Origin: Stereum hirsutum FP-91666 SS1
Taxonomy: Eukaryota; Basidiomycota; Agaricomycetes; Russulales; Stereaceae
Assembly (NCBI RefSeq): GCF_000264905.1
Contig: NW_006763149.1
Span: 62,001 to 126,000 of the forward strand
Direction of reading: 5' to 3'
Length of the DNA stretch: 64,000 nucleotides
Shown one piece after another: positions 1 to 12,159 of this stretch. A program made the translations under genes and the position numbers. The stretch's first letter is position 1, and every line of letters starts with the position of its first letter. The notes under the pieces are model-generated. The model made no database searches. It had not been told where the DNA came from and saw only the letters and a list, made by a program, of their open reading frames with translations.

Positions 1-651
1 TACGACGACGGCGACATCACAGAGTACAGTAGTAATAGTGCAACAGGCTCACGGCGCGATACTATTATACACACGGGTGGCACTTGGCTAAGGCAAGGCA
101 AAGCAAAGGCAAACGGGGTAGCGACCCGCGATCGGGGACGAGACTGACGGAGGGGGTGCAGTAAGCTACGAGAGAGAGGAACGTGAAAGTAAAACCAAAG
201 AAAAGATGAAGATTGGAACGTGGGGAAGAGGAGTGCTTTTGGATGTGAGAAGAAAAAGCGGGCGTATAAGATGAATTTGGCGATGATGGATGCGGATACA
301 GATGATGTGGTGAAAGAAGAAGAAAAAAGGAAGAGGACACAGACTAGGAGAAAGTATAAAAGTATAGAGGAGAAAGAGGAAAGACAATGCAAAGAAAGAG
401 AACTCGTGCCGGCGAGGACGACGAACAGAAGAGTATTATAATGCACATCATGCATGGAGCCTAGCGTATAACAAAGAGACCAAAAGAGACGAAGCAGCAA
501 GCAAGCGAGACAGAACGATCACGAGCGAATTCAAGCAGCGAGACCGAGAGAGGAAACGGAGGTGAGCAAGGCATAATCAAAAGCATCGTCGAAAGGTCGT
601 CATCGCATCTTCTAGATGCACATGGGAGAAGTCGTGACCGACTCATCCTCC
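1..651. other. No gene recognised (3' flank of first gene)
   Basis: Purine-rich sequence on the + strand with many AGA/GAA runs. The short open frames on both strands are low in complexity, lack splice-supported continuation and resemble nothing I know. It probably contains the 3' untranslated region of the minus-strand gene that ends at 652. Confidence 0.5.
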
Positions 652-3600
652 TCAAGCAAGAACTTTAGCAGCCCCTCCACCCCAGCCCTTCACATTAACA
701 ACCCTCCTCGCAAACCTCTTAATGGACCCTCTACCCGGCCCGGTACCCACACTTGCCCCACTCATCACATCCGGCACCGGGAAACTCTGCACGCCCTGCG
801 ACTCATCCAGTGCCACCGACTTTCCATTGCGCACCAGCGCAGTCTCCATCTCCATGTGCATAGTATTACTCGCCGTCACACTCGCCGAGAGCGGACTGGG
901 AGACTGGACGCGCGAGGGCCAGATCATCCCGCTCGGATGCGCATCCACGTATGACGGTGAGAGGCCTTTTGAGAACGAGCGCGATCGGCCGTGTTTCGAG
1001 GACGAGGGAGTGGGGGAGTAAGGGTCGCGGTGGAGGAACTGGGAAGCCTGGTTCGGGCTTTCGACACGGCTGTCCGGATTGGAATTTGCCTTTGACCGAG
1101 AGTTCGTACTAGAGTTCGAGTTCGAGTGTGCGGAATGGGTATGCGACGGCACTGGAGATGCGGTCGATGACCGTGGAGGCACATCAAACGTGGAGGTGTA
1201 CAGGGATGATATGGGGACAGGGCGCGGGGAAGACGGAGATAATGGCGAGATCGGAGAGATGGGCGATGTCGACGAACGGGACGGAGCAGGCGAATGTACA
1301 GGAAGCGGTGGTAGAGGTGGCGAAGGCTGGTCCTTATAGGCATGAGAGTTGTTGAGCGTGTGTGGCGTCGTACGTTGAGCCTCCTCGCCACCCTCGGTCT
1401 CCCTCTCCTCTTCGACGTCCCACATCTCTCTCTTTGCGCTGTCCAACAAATCTGCTTCAGAACTCGACATTCTCCACTTCTTGTTTTGGTTCTCGTTCTC
1501 CAAGCTTGCGCTCGAAGTTTGACCGACCGTAACTGCCGCCGCCCACATCCTCGTTCGCCTCCACCCATAACTCCCCGCCAACTCCGCCCTCGACCTCGCA
1601 AAACCTGCCCTCGCCGCCTTCGAACCCGCCTGCAACGGCGCAAATTCAATGCGCGTGGGCGTTTCTGGATCTTGCGAGTCGCCGACGAGAGCGTTGAAAT
1701 CGATCGAGGTCGGAGACTGGTCGTCATGGGTGGACTCTGAGTCGGATGGGTCGAGGTCTGCGACGGCGCTGGCCCAACACATCTCTGCGAAGGCGGCTTG
1801 AGGTTCGCGGAGGAGCTGCTCATCCATCTCAACGTCAAGGTCGAACGCATCGGTAGCGATGACGGCGTTGGGACTCGCTAAGCCACGTTCCGTCGACACG
1901 GAGCACGAGGACGAAGAGGAGGACGACGACAATGAGGAAGTGGAGGCATTGGGATTTCCTTCAGGGTCGCGGAGGGGCGAAGGTCTTGGAAGAGATGACA
2001 CTGGGGTGACGATATCAGAGCCGGTCGGATGGTCCAGAAGTGCACCGATGTCCTCGCCATGCTCTGAACCAGAATCCGAGTCCGAGTCCGAGCCCATATC
2101 GAGTTCGGAAACCAAGTCGGCATCCCTATCCAAACCACCGGCACGTTGTCCTCCTCTCGCACCCATCTCCATCGCCACATCATCCGGCAACCTAGACATT
2201 CTGGCCGACACTTCTTGGGCATTTTCACCCTCTAAGTCGAAGTCGACATCATCCATCCCCGTGCCACCAAAATGCGACAAGACGGGGTCGACAGGCGTCC
2301 TGCCTTGCACGACAACCGCATCTCCGGATGGACGGCCGTGGCCGTCGCTGATAAACAACGTACTAGTCACAACAGGCGGTCGAGACTGCCTCGGCCGTTG
2401 ACTGTGCCTCTGCATGTACTCATTTTCTCGCCGCTCGCGCTCAGGACCATCATAAAGCGTAAGATCGGAGTCGGCGGACCAAATGGACGCGAGGTCGGCG
2501 GTACGGAAGGAGGCGAGGGAGCGGAGGTCGAAGCTGTGGTTCGATATCTCCGCGAAGACTGAGAGAAGAGAGTTTCAGGCAGTCAGCATTTTGTCTCCGT
2601 TTCAACGATGGAAATGGAAGGAGGAACGATGATTGGGACTGTGCGGGATAGGGGCCAGAATGATGGCTGACTCGTTGCGATGACGGGTTGATGAAACGCT
2701 ATGTGCGACGTCATGCATCGAATGCAATGTCTAAACCTGGCGGCGATCCGCCACCCGGTTCAACCAAAAGCACGAAGCGCTCCGTCGACGAACCGAGAAA
2801 CCGCGACAGATGGAGGCAAAACCGAGGGAAGAGGAAAGAGGAAACTCACTAGCTGAATCGATGCTGACCGCCCGTGCTCTCCTCCGATTCGCCCGCGTGC
2901 TCGCGCTCGCGCTCGAATTCCCATTCGCACCCGCCCCGCTCGGACCACTCTCAGAGGCCGCATTAACATTCACATTCACGTTCTCCGAACCAGCCACAGG
3001 CACCTCATCCTGTGGTGAGCGTGGCGCCGAGGTCGAGGACATGACCAACCCCGCAGACGAATCCCTTGTGTAGAACTGATACCCCAAGTCGACCAGCTGC
3101 GATGGTGTGACCAGTGGCGATTGCGTGGTGGTGTACGTGTAAGTCCCGTCCGCGTCCATCGACACTTGTATCCCCAACGCCTGCTCTACCTGTCCCCGAA
3201 GACCGAGCGGCACACCGCTATCCACGGCCTCGTACGGCGGAAGCTCACGATCCAGCTCTGAAGGCTCGACGTGGAGGATATTGAGCTCGTGGTCGTGGTC
3301 CCTCTGTGCACCGTTCCCATCGTTCTCGTGAATTTCCCCATGCTCGTGCGACTCTTGCTGTTCGTGGTGGTGGCGAGTGGCATGTGGGTGGCGGTGGCGC
3401 CCATACGAGTAAGGCCGCTCGTTTTCCGACTCGAGCAGTGCGAGGCGCCGGTTATGTTCTTCTAAATCACGTTCGCGCAAGCCAGGCCCACTACCAGCGA
3501 CTAGTAGTGGTGATTGAGAGCGTGGGCCTTTTGGTGTTCCCGTCCGTCCTCCTGGTGATCGCTGTGGCAAAAGTAACATTCAAAGCACGTCAGTGTACGT

Positions 3601-4188
3601 TCACTGGGGTAACATCGGATGATTTTAGGCGCAAAGACGCAAGAGACAAAGTTGGTATGATCTCTAAGGTAGCTTGTCTCGTGTCCTGACTGGAGCGCAG
3701 GAAATAATACGATAGGACGGATAACGGCGCAGACATGTAAATCCGTGTGGTTAGAGCGCCACCGCTTCTGTCTAGTATAGATGGATCTATTCTTGTCCGG
3801 AGCGATCGGGAAGCAAAGACCAGAACGAACGTCTTGGCCAGGGTTTCTCCGCACCGAACTTTCATATGCGTGGACATGGAAGCTCCCAAAAATGACGCAT
3901 TCCAGACTTCGGAGACACGAAGAACGGAATGCGAAGACGAAGACGGAAGCGAAGACGAAATGAAAGCAACGAACCACAAACAAGACAATAGCCTGAGATA
4001 CGTACCGACTTGGAGTTGGAGCTCGGACCTGCCTCATACGCCGGGAGTGGCGCACTATCATTGATACGGTTTCCGAACCAGCGCCTCCTCGAGGAAGACG
4101 TCGGCTGAGCTTGGGGGATGAAGTGGTCCTCGTCGTCTCCGAGGACATTGTCCAGGGAGGGGAAAGCACCAAACTGTGAGAAGGCCAT
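652..4188 (-). CDS. Large disordered hypothetical protein (three exons)
   Basis: I do not recognise the family. Three exons join cleanly: 4188-4006 (61 codons, beginning MAFSQFGAFPSLDN), 3561-2850, and 2558-652. Donors are GTACGT and GTGAGT; acceptors are CCACAG and TCTCAG. The exons sum to 934 codons with the frame kept throughout, so the protein is about 933 residues. It is mostly low complexity: a His/Glu-rich stretch near the start of exon 2, NVNVNVN and SASASTR runs, acidic SDSDSDSGSE, a polyserine tract, and Pro/Ser-rich SP repeats towards the C-terminus. A few ordered-looking segments (LPPYEAVDSG, VDLGYQFYTR, LRSLASFRTADLASIW) may be short conserved blocks. No membrane segment or signal peptide is evident. 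The abundant SP sites suggest a phosphorylated regulatory or scaffold protein, but that is inference only. Confidence 0.72.
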
Positions 4189-6152
4189 AGCGACACGACG
4201 AGAAAAGAAATAGGATAAACGAGAGCAGGTAGTCGAGCGTCGGGGTTTAGAGCGGACGAGAACAAAAAGTTGAGCTTGGATCAGCTGAACTGAGGTCGTC
4301 GTCTGCGTTCAGGGGGTTCAAGCGAGAGCGCGAGTGGGAAGGGCTGAGCAAGACGACAATGAATGATCAAAGCAAGCAAGCTGTCGGCTGTGCTATGTCC
4401 GAGTCCTCGTTTCACGTTGAAGCTAAAGCTGTGAGGATGACTGCAGTGGACTGGGTTTGGGGCAGAGGACTTGGAGGGGAAGGAGTCAGCTGAGGACTGA
4501 TGTAGGGGGTGGGTGTGGCGGGTCGGAGTTGGGAAAGAGGGATGATGGGATGATGGAACGAGGAGATGGCAAGTATAAGAAGTGCGCGGCACACGAATGA
4601 GGAGAGCGGCTGATGTCGAGTCGCCACAGACGGGCAGCTGAGCCTGGAGAGTGCGGAAGAGGAGAAGGGGCCGGGTAGGGGACCTCTGGGGATCGCTGGC
4701 TATATAGACCGCTTGTAATCAGTGGGATCTCCATCGCCGTCACAATTCGAGGCAAGCGAGCAGACGAGAGGCGCCGGTGCGGCCAACACGCTTTTGTTCT
4801 TCGCACAATTGTCCAACACCTTCCATTCGTCCCTCCCACCGCGCCTATCGCCATCATTTCACGCATGTTCGGGCGTCGCTCGAGCTTTCCATCTCAGCCG
4901 ACTGGACATGCTGCAGCGTAGAAGCAAGACACATAGACAGCACAGCCAGTTAACCGAACGTTGTCGTTCGTCGTCGTTGTCGTGGACAGAAAGCCTGCAC
5001 CATTGTAGGTGGCATCGATGTCCGCGGTGCCACACCGGAGCACACCGGAGATCCCTGTCAAACAATTACAGTACGTTCATTTCAAATTCAAGCGCGGAGG
5101 CAAATTGGCAAATTAAACCTTCAAAGCGTATATTTAATGAAACGACAACGTCGGCGGCGCGTTACGACCCTTTTCTCCGTATTTACTAGTTGCATACCTG
5201 GACCTTTCGCAGCCTAACTACCTTTGAGATCTTGGGATACCGATTATCCACTAGCTCTCTGCACACATGGTTAGATAGCCGACGGAGCAGCTAAAGTCTC
5301 TGCGGCTGTACGCATCGTGTTCAACGACGAATTCAAGGTTGAAATCACTACCCTCGCAGTTGGGTTTCTTGAGAACTCGAAAGTCAACAGAGGAGTCACA
5401 GCATGATTCGCGCCTGCTGTCAAACTGGCGACTGGCAACGACGACGCAATTATCCAACCATAAATGAACACTCTCACACCCCTGTGAGTCTGACTCTGAC
5501 ATCGGTCCACTGATCCTCCGATCCGTCTCCACCACAGCCTTGTTGACGCTCACTATCAGATAGTACGAGGCATGACTTTTAAACGCACGAATCAGTCGGT
5601 ATTGGACTTGTATTATCTTCTGCCGGTCGCCAGGGAAGATAAGGACGTTGTCGTGTTCAGGATGGGAGAGCACAAGAACAATAACGGACGACACTCACGT
5701 CCAAAAATAGCAGCCGGTTTACGGAAGCTACGCCAACTTCGCGGCATCCAAATTGTGTCCGACAACTTGAATAAATGTCAGCTGCCATAAACGAGTAGGG
5801 AGAGACGTCGAAACGAACATGCCTGCATTCGAAGTACGTCTGTCCTTGGAAGCGTTCTTGTTGTGCGTCCATGCCACTTATTGTTATTTTATACTTAGAA
5901 CATTCATCTTCACGACCTTCGTTCGTGGACACCACGACTGTCTACCATTGGAACCTGCCACTACACTCTCGTCACTTTACATTGTGAACGAAGCAAACGC
6001 CTATTACATGCTTTCCATACACCGAAACGCTATTCGTAGTGAGAAGTCCAGAATGTGAGGACTTCTCATAATCAAGCCTAATAGGATCCGCCTTCAGATC
6101 TGCAACCAGAAAAAGAGCCCAAATCGCACCCACACTTTCCAAAAGGCCGCAC
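4189..6152. other. About 2 kb without a confident gene
   Basis: The part next to 4189 is presumably the promoter and leader of the minus-strand gene starting at 4188; a TATATAG sits at 4701-4707. On the minus strand between about 5935 and 5251 there are open frames and some intron-like signals (GTGAGT near 5688, CGGCAG near 5633, GTGAGC near 5559). They could mark a small unrecognised gene, but no family resemblance supports it. The + strand frame at 4722-5189 looks like a chance ORF. Confidence 0.4.
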
Positions 6153-8020
6153 CTAACAACCCGACGAAGTGCGTCCTTCCACTCGATCTTCGGTGGTAGC
6201 TCCGGACGACGAGGGCATCGAAGTGAGACTTTCCATATCTCTCTCAAATCCATCGCCGAGGTCGGTTAACAGGTTCTCGCGAAGCGGAGAGCCGATCTCG
6301 CTGGTGTCAGACTCGTCCTCCAATTCTTCGACGGCAGCCTCGCCAACGACGGAGGCGAAAGAGTTGGCCCGGCCTCGAGACTTTGAGGTCGTGCTCTCAG
6401 TTCTGTAAAAGCAGTGTAAGAGGAGAAATATGGGATGCGCAAAAAACTCAATGAATACGGTAGAATTTCATGATCCACAGACATAACTTGGCATACCTCG
6501 GTACACTGTGGCTTGATGAGCACGCATCCACACAAGCGAGCGAGATGAAGCTTACCTCGTCCACTTGACGTAGATCCGTAATCCTGCCTATCTCTTTTTC
6601 GCCGCGAGAGTTATACCAGGACGTGCGAAACCCAGTCTGCGAAGATGCATTAGGTTGAGTGGAGTTCTGCATGCTGTTGATGAACAAGGTAGGCATACCG
6701 CAATCAGTGGCATGACCAAGACTGATTCCGTGACATGTATACGGCGGAGGAACTGAATCTCGTTGTCTCCTAGCGCCGTCACAGGAAACGGCGACCGAGG
6801 CGTGATATTACTTAGAAAAGTGGGAGGTTTCCTGCAATGTACTAGTTGGCCATTGCATTCGATGTCGATAGAAACGAGAAACGGCTGTTCACTTCGAGAA
6901 ACAGTGAGCCAAGCGCTGCAATATGTGCTGTGACAAGCATGAGCCTCTATACATAACTATAAACGAGATAGGTTCTACTCACCATTTTATACTAGAGCCA
7001 GGTTCCATCGATCCAGATTCTATGACCCGACTGCAGCAGGGACAGTAACAAAGATGTTTCTTCTCGCGGCGAAGAATTGCATTCATCGCGAGAGCAGTAC
7101 CGGGTTTGACCACATCACCCCATTGTGCTGACTTGATCGGAGCAATATGTGAAATATCGTCAGAAACAGTGATATCATAGTCTCCCCGCTCAACGAAACT
7201 TTCTCCCGCACGATTGGCAAAGTAGAGCTTCAGTAGGTTATCGAAGAGCTGCTGTATGTTAGCAAACAGTGTACTGTGTGGCAAGGACACCAGTGAGCTA
7301 ACCTCGCGAGTTGCACACAGTTCTATGGGAAGTGATATTGTCTGGCCGAGCATATCGGTCAGTAGGAGTAGCCGATCTGTTGAAGAGCTGCTTTCTCCTT
7401 CCCAAGTATGACCGAGCTTTGGAGGAGGCCTCTCCATTTGACGGGAAACCTGAGCAAGCGTGAGATGCTGTCGTTTGGAAGTTTCCTCTAACCGTCGGAG
7501 AGAAGTCCTGTCGTATACAGAGCAATGTAAATCGATATTTGTCCGCAATGTAAGCGTAAAGCTCAACTTACCATTGAGAGACTGCTAGTAGCGCGTTATG
7601 CCTCTCGACCTGATCCTTTAACCTCCTCCGCATCTCTACTACTTCTTCCTTCTTAAACAAAGACCAGCCAATCTTCCACCACGAATCCCGTATCATGCTC
7701 CCTGACCCTCCCTCCTGCAAACTGCCTTTGTACGATGATATAGACGCATAGAACTCGCCTAAGAGCTCTCTCGCCGAGTTGAGCGCACTTCGTATCGCTC
7801 GCTCGACAGAACCTGGCAATTTCTGCGTCTTATCTTGAGAATAGATTGCGTTGTGTACAGTCGTCAAGACATCAGAGAACGAATCGAGTTCGAAGAGCAG
7901 AGCCTGGTAGTCTTTCGAGGAGCCGGCGCCATCGCCGAGTGCTTTGCGGATTTTGACGGCGAGGTCGATGATGGAGAGAATGTCGCCAAACGAGCCAAAG
8001 GTGAATGCAACCATGGACAT
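6153..8020 (-). CDS. ULD (ubiquitin-like) domain protein of the fungal STAND-associated type
   Basis: Exons run 8020-7572, 7507-7303, 7251-6983, 6831-6699, 6636-6556, then a last exon ending at 6153; phases agree for the first five. The N-terminus (VAFTFGSFGDILSIIDLAVK) is typical of fungal proteins whose helical N-terminal region resembles STAND/NLR-associated signalling domains. A coiled segment with a WW pair follows (SWWKIGWSLFKKEE). The ULD-like part spans LGQTISLPIELC, FVERGDYDITV and VVKPGTALAMNAILRR, followed by a Cys cluster (CYCPCC), probably a zinc knuckle. Two small exons carry SWYNSRGEKEIGRITDLR, and the tail is acidic and Ser-rich. The last acceptor is uncertain: the strong TTTTACAG at 6403 gives an immediate stop, whereas an AG seven bases further in keeps an 80-residue tail open. 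The role is unknown; similar proteins are expanded in Agaricomycetes. Confidence 0.75.
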
Positions 8021-8561
8021 GCGAGGGTCACAGAGAGGTAGAGGTAGACAGTGAAGTGGGGGAAGTTATCATGCGCCGAAAGCAAGATTGCCTCTTGTAG
8101 GGCCATTTTTAACAACATGGCAGTGCGGGCGTTTCGTGGATGATACAAGCAAGTTATTATACGTGTAAAGGCTTGAATATGTGAGCAGCGGTGCGCTCTG
8201 ATGTTGAGTTCAAAATGTTGCCAGAAGTCCGTGAGGAGGATAGCCAGTCCCCTATTGTGGCGCAGCGAGCCTCTCATATCACATCCGGCCCGGAGGCTAC
8301 CGCCTGGTGGCGTAAGAAAGATGGGCGCTTGAACTGCGCCTCGTTCATGCACCACACCATCACCACCGGTCAGTACTTGGTCGCTGGTCATCATAGCAGT
8401 ATATCGTCAACGGGTGTTTAGAATTCTCAATCATACAGTGTAGGAAACCGATATCATCGACGAAGCCAGAAGTGCGTACCAGTCCAATGTTGTCGTCATC
8501 GTCCGAGTCCGTGCTGTGCCAGCTTGATCTCCCCCGCTGACGATTTACGCTGTTCCTCTCC
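8021..8561. promoter_or_regulatory. Bidirectional intergenic region between divergent genes
   Basis: This region lies between the start of the ULD protein gene (minus) and the first certain exon of the TSN-repeat membrane protein (plus). It should hold both promoters and the missing 5' exon of the plus-strand gene. A clear CCTCTCCAG acceptor ends at 8561. I could not settle the upstream coding exon: the only nearby ATG (8487) does not join in frame through a good donor. Confidence 0.45.
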
Positions 8562-10270
8562 AGTGCACAAGTCAGACGAACCAAACGATGAGCCTCCTGC
8601 GTACGATGCTCAAGGTCCAGCTACATATAGCACTGCTGGTACCTCACGGCCAATGCCTCAAGGGCCTCCTGTGTCGTTTCCCTACTCCCAACAGTCATAT
8701 ACCGTCAGACAGCCCCCTATGTCATCAGACCCGCCCCCACCCGTATACCACCCCCAGTCTCGAGAGTCCACATCTATGCGCTTTTTCAAGGCTCTGTCTG
8801 TGGCCGTCCTTGTATGGCTCGTTTTTGCTGTCGTAAGTCATGGTGTGGTAGACTTGGCTGGACGTCGGCATGGACATGGACGTCACGGACATCATCATTC
8901 CCCTTCAGACTGGGCGCAGCTAGGATGCATTAGTGCCTCTGAGCTAGTCTCTACATCGGAAGCAGACGAGACGCGCAATGTACGCCAACCCTCACACCGT
9001 GCCCAGGCCCTTGCCACATACTCTCTTCCTGTCGATGCCAGTCTCGTACTATCATCGCAGTCACGATGGTCCCATTCCGGAGACGTGTACGTCTATGAAG
9101 ATGCTACGCTTGGCAGGGAAGATCAGCAAACCAGGGTGGACGTTTTTGTTCACGCTGCCTCGTTGTCGGGGCTTGATAGTACGGAAGTGTGCTGGTGGAT
9201 GGGACCTTTTGGAGAGAACCATATCGGTGTCAAGGTATGTGACATCGCCTTTTTGACTGCGCAAGCGGTTCTTGATTTGATTTTGACTGATATCGACATC
9301 GATATCCTGATGTTACAGCGCGCTTCTTCGTGGTTCAACAACATATTCAATAAGATATTGCAAGTCGAGATCCATGTTCGCCTTCCACCGCCAGCGAGCG
9401 ATGATACTCCTACCTATATTCCTTCCTTCGAGATGGACCTTCCCTCATTCTCTACTACGATCGGAGACCTCCAAAGCTCCTACGAGTTTGGCCACTTTGC
9501 CCTCAAGACCGCCAATAAACCAGTTCAACTGAAGGTACGTCTTATCCTTTATCGCTTTAATGGAGGGTGTTTAATCTCCCTCCACAGTCCGTCTGCGCGG
9601 CTACCGCGAAGGTGGAAAGTTCTAACGCACCGATATATGGCTACTACAACACAAGCAGCTCGCTCGACCTCGTCACCTCTAACGGCGTGATCGACGCGGT
9701 CATTCACATGTACAACGATAACGCTGGCCTGCCGACCTCTCTCAGGCTTGAAACATCAAATGGGTAAGTTTCCCCTTTCTTTCGTCAACTTATGATCACT
9801 CAACCTAAACGCACCGATGCAGGAAAATTGAGACTTCCATCTCTCTTTACTCTTCCCACCGCACCTCTGATTATGGCCAATTCAAAATCGACGCCAGAAC
9901 GAGCAACAAGCCCCTCGAACTCACCCTTCACAAAGCTCCCGTCGATTCAACTCTGACTCTCGAAGGCAAAACCTCCAATGCACCAGCCGAGGTCTCTGTC
10001 CCCGCTGCCTACGAAGGCGACTTTGTGCTGTCCACTTCGAACGCCGCGCCTGCAGTGAGAAGGGTTCACGACGTAGAAGACCCTTCTGGTGCTGGAAGGA
10101 GTCGGCGTGTCGATACCTCTAGCGTGATCGGGGGGACTTTGCGAGGGAACGTCGCATGGCGCAGTGGTCTTGTGGATCTGGAGGAGCAAGCCGACGGTGG
10201 TCAAAGCTTGACAGGGAGTGGTACGGTCCAAGTGACGACATCCAATGGCCCGGTGCAGTTGATAGTGTAA
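8562..10270 (+). CDS. Membrane-anchored protein with repeated TSN motifs (DUF7330/DUF4097-like), 5' end unresolved
   Basis: Exons 8562-9234, 9319-9534, 9588-9763 and 9823-10270 join in phase and end at a TAA. The first frame has no usable ATG upstream of the Pro-rich segment, so an extra 5' exon is expected, or translation starts at the internal Met near 8653. The cytosolic-looking N-terminus is Pro/Tyr-rich (DEPPAYDA, PPPPVYHP). One hydrophobic segment follows (FFKALSVAVLVWLVFAVV), then a His/Gly-rich stretch, then a beta-rich ectodomain. The ectodomain carries at least seven TSN-type turns at intervals: SSNAPIYG, TSNGVIDA, TSNGKIET, TSNKPLEL, TSNAPAEV, TSNAAPAV, TSNGPVQL. This pattern resembles the solenoid-like DUF4097/DUF7330 adhesin-type domains. 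A type II single-pass surface protein is the likely topology. Function is unknown; the DUF assignment is from memory of the motif pattern. Confidence 0.7.
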
Positions 10271-10663
10271 GTAGGGCTCACATGGTGCTGATACGATGAC
10301 AGAGCCTCTCAACCTTACCGCTTCTTTCCCTGATTTATATGTTGTACGATCTATCTCTCCTTACGTTGTACAGTACCCTTTTCGGTTTGGGTTCGCTCAA
10401 CTCTCCGAGTGCTATATATGTTCCCTAGATATACGAACTACTTACAGAATATACGTGTGTACACTGTCTTTGGCAAATTATTTCAACCTCTCCCGACTGA
10501 TCTACGACGACGGAATGCTCGAAAGTGAAGGAAGCTGCAAGCCTGCAACGGTGGCACTCACATAACCTCGGTGGCACCCCAATTGAAATTCGTGCGGACG
10601 AAAGTCCGCTCGCCACTCTTGAACATCAACCTTACCTTCATACCTTCTTGACCGTCATCCACG
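10271..10663. other. Short intergenic region between two + strand genes
   Basis: It should hold the 3' end of the TSN-repeat gene and the promoter of the small membrane protein. Nothing else is recognised. Confidence 0.5.
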
Positions 10664-11180
10664 ATGTCTTCAACACTCCCTCTCCCTCCCAGACCTCCAC
10701 GTGTTCGGATGCGACACCTTCCAGAACTCATATACTCGGTCATCTTCAGCTCACTGTCAGTACACCTCCTGTACCAGCGCCGCGAAGCCACGACGGAACG
10801 ACACCATCTCAACGCACGGATATCCATTCTCGAAGACCTCACGAAACGGCTGAAAACAGGAGAGAATGTGGATGATACCGAGATTGAGAGGCTAAGGAGG
10901 CTTGGGCGAGAGGGTCAGAAGGGAGTGGATGCGAATGGTGTGGTGATCGTTGGAGATGAGGATATTGGATGGAAGGAAGTGTTTTTGGGGAGGAAGACGG
11001 CAGAGAGACCGAGCGCATATGAAGATATTTCTAGTACGTTTACTTCCATCTCGTTTAACTCAACATTTGGTTATCTAGTTTTATTGTGGTCTCTCTTGAC
11101 GACTAACATCCCACGTTTACGCCTTCTTTTCCTGACTAGACACGGACCCTTCCTCTTCATCATCGACTACTAAGTCATGA
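10664..11180 (+). CDS. Small single-pass membrane protein with coiled coil
   Basis: Two exons, 10664-11033 and 11140-11180, join through GTACGT and GACTAG and end in TGA. The protein is about 136 residues. It starts with a Pro/Arg-rich head (LPLPPRPPRVRMRHLPE). A hydrophobic segment follows (LIYSVIFSSLSVHLLY), then a basic, helical region likely to form a coiled coil (RREATTERHHLNARISILED), an acidic middle and a Ser-rich tail. The layout is that of small conserved fungal membrane proteins of unknown function, possibly in mitochondria or the ER. I cannot assign a role. Reading through the intron would give a different hydrophobic tail, so the spliced form is preferred. Confidence 0.6.
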
Positions 11181-12159
11181 CATTGCCTGTCCTTGTCTGT
11201 CTTTGTGCTTCAGTTATGTCTGTCTGCATCCGCTAGAAATACAATCTATGCCGCGCATGTATAGTTTCGGGAGACATCTTACCGTGTGCATCTCCACGGG
11301 GAAGTGTTCGGTTGGCTCGAGGTAAGTTTGTATGATGTGCCCAGTTGTACAATACTCGGAAAGCATGCTCACTTCATGTCTTATAGGTATAAGATTATAG
11401 ATACCAGCGTGCTACTCTGGAAAAGGCACAACGTAGCCATTCATTCGTGACTGCGGTTCGTATGTCGGGGCACACGACCCGTATTTTCTGTGCTCAGTCG
11501 GTTTGTTTGTTAACTACTAGTTAACCAGCCAAATACCGCATGATGGATGTGCATGAAGTGCGATATGCGACTACGAAGCGCATCAGCTCGTTTTTTTTTT
11601 GGATCCGCTTTATTGAATGCCAACTTCATCGTCGGCATCATCAAGAAACAATCAAAACAAGCTCTATTACATGGTGCAGAATTCCGGAAACCACAGGGAT
11701 CGATAGTATGTACAACATCCACAGACAATGATGGAAAGAGTAAAAGACTCTTGACGAACGAGACTAGAAAGACAACAACCGAAGAGCAAGATCTGCCAAA
11801 CTGGCGTACGAAGACAGGTGGCGTAGAAATCGGGTGTAACAAACATGGCAAGAGATCAAGTAGCATGACCGGACGAACAGAAAGAACAACAACAGGATGG
11901 AGCGAGTCAAGTTCCGAACGTAGAAAATATGAGAGCCGACGGAGGAATACGGAGGGAGTAAATTCAAGCAATAAAACAGGAAGAAATGGGAGATGGTGAC
12001 ATCATGCTTCGGGGAAATTTGGATGCGGTAGCGGGGTTGAGTTGGTAGAACATAATTGTCGAAGTAAACGACCATCGACAGCAAACCTGAGGGACTGGGG
12101 CGGCCAAATTGGACTCTATGATTTTGCACCTGATGCTAACGATGAAACAAAACAAGAGT
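11181..12159. other. Convergent intergenic region, no gene recognised
   Basis: This is the 3' flank of a plus-strand gene and of a minus-strand gene. It is A/G-rich towards 11700-12000. The open frames on both strands in 11500-12150 mirror one another and look like chance ORFs. Confidence 0.5.

Noticed and set aside
924..1850. A 308-codon Arg-rich minus-strand frame
   Set aside because: Overlaps the first gene's third exon in another frame; composition is typical of an out-of-frame reading of Ser/Pro-rich coding DNA.
4722..5189. A 155-codon plus-strand frame in the 4-6 kb gap
   Set aside because: No recognisable motif, odd composition and no intron support; probably chance.
5251..5935. Possible small minus-strand gene with intron-like signals
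   Set aside because: The signals GTGAGT, CGGCAG and GTGAGC are present, but no consistent spliced frame or family similarity could be built; left as unresolved.
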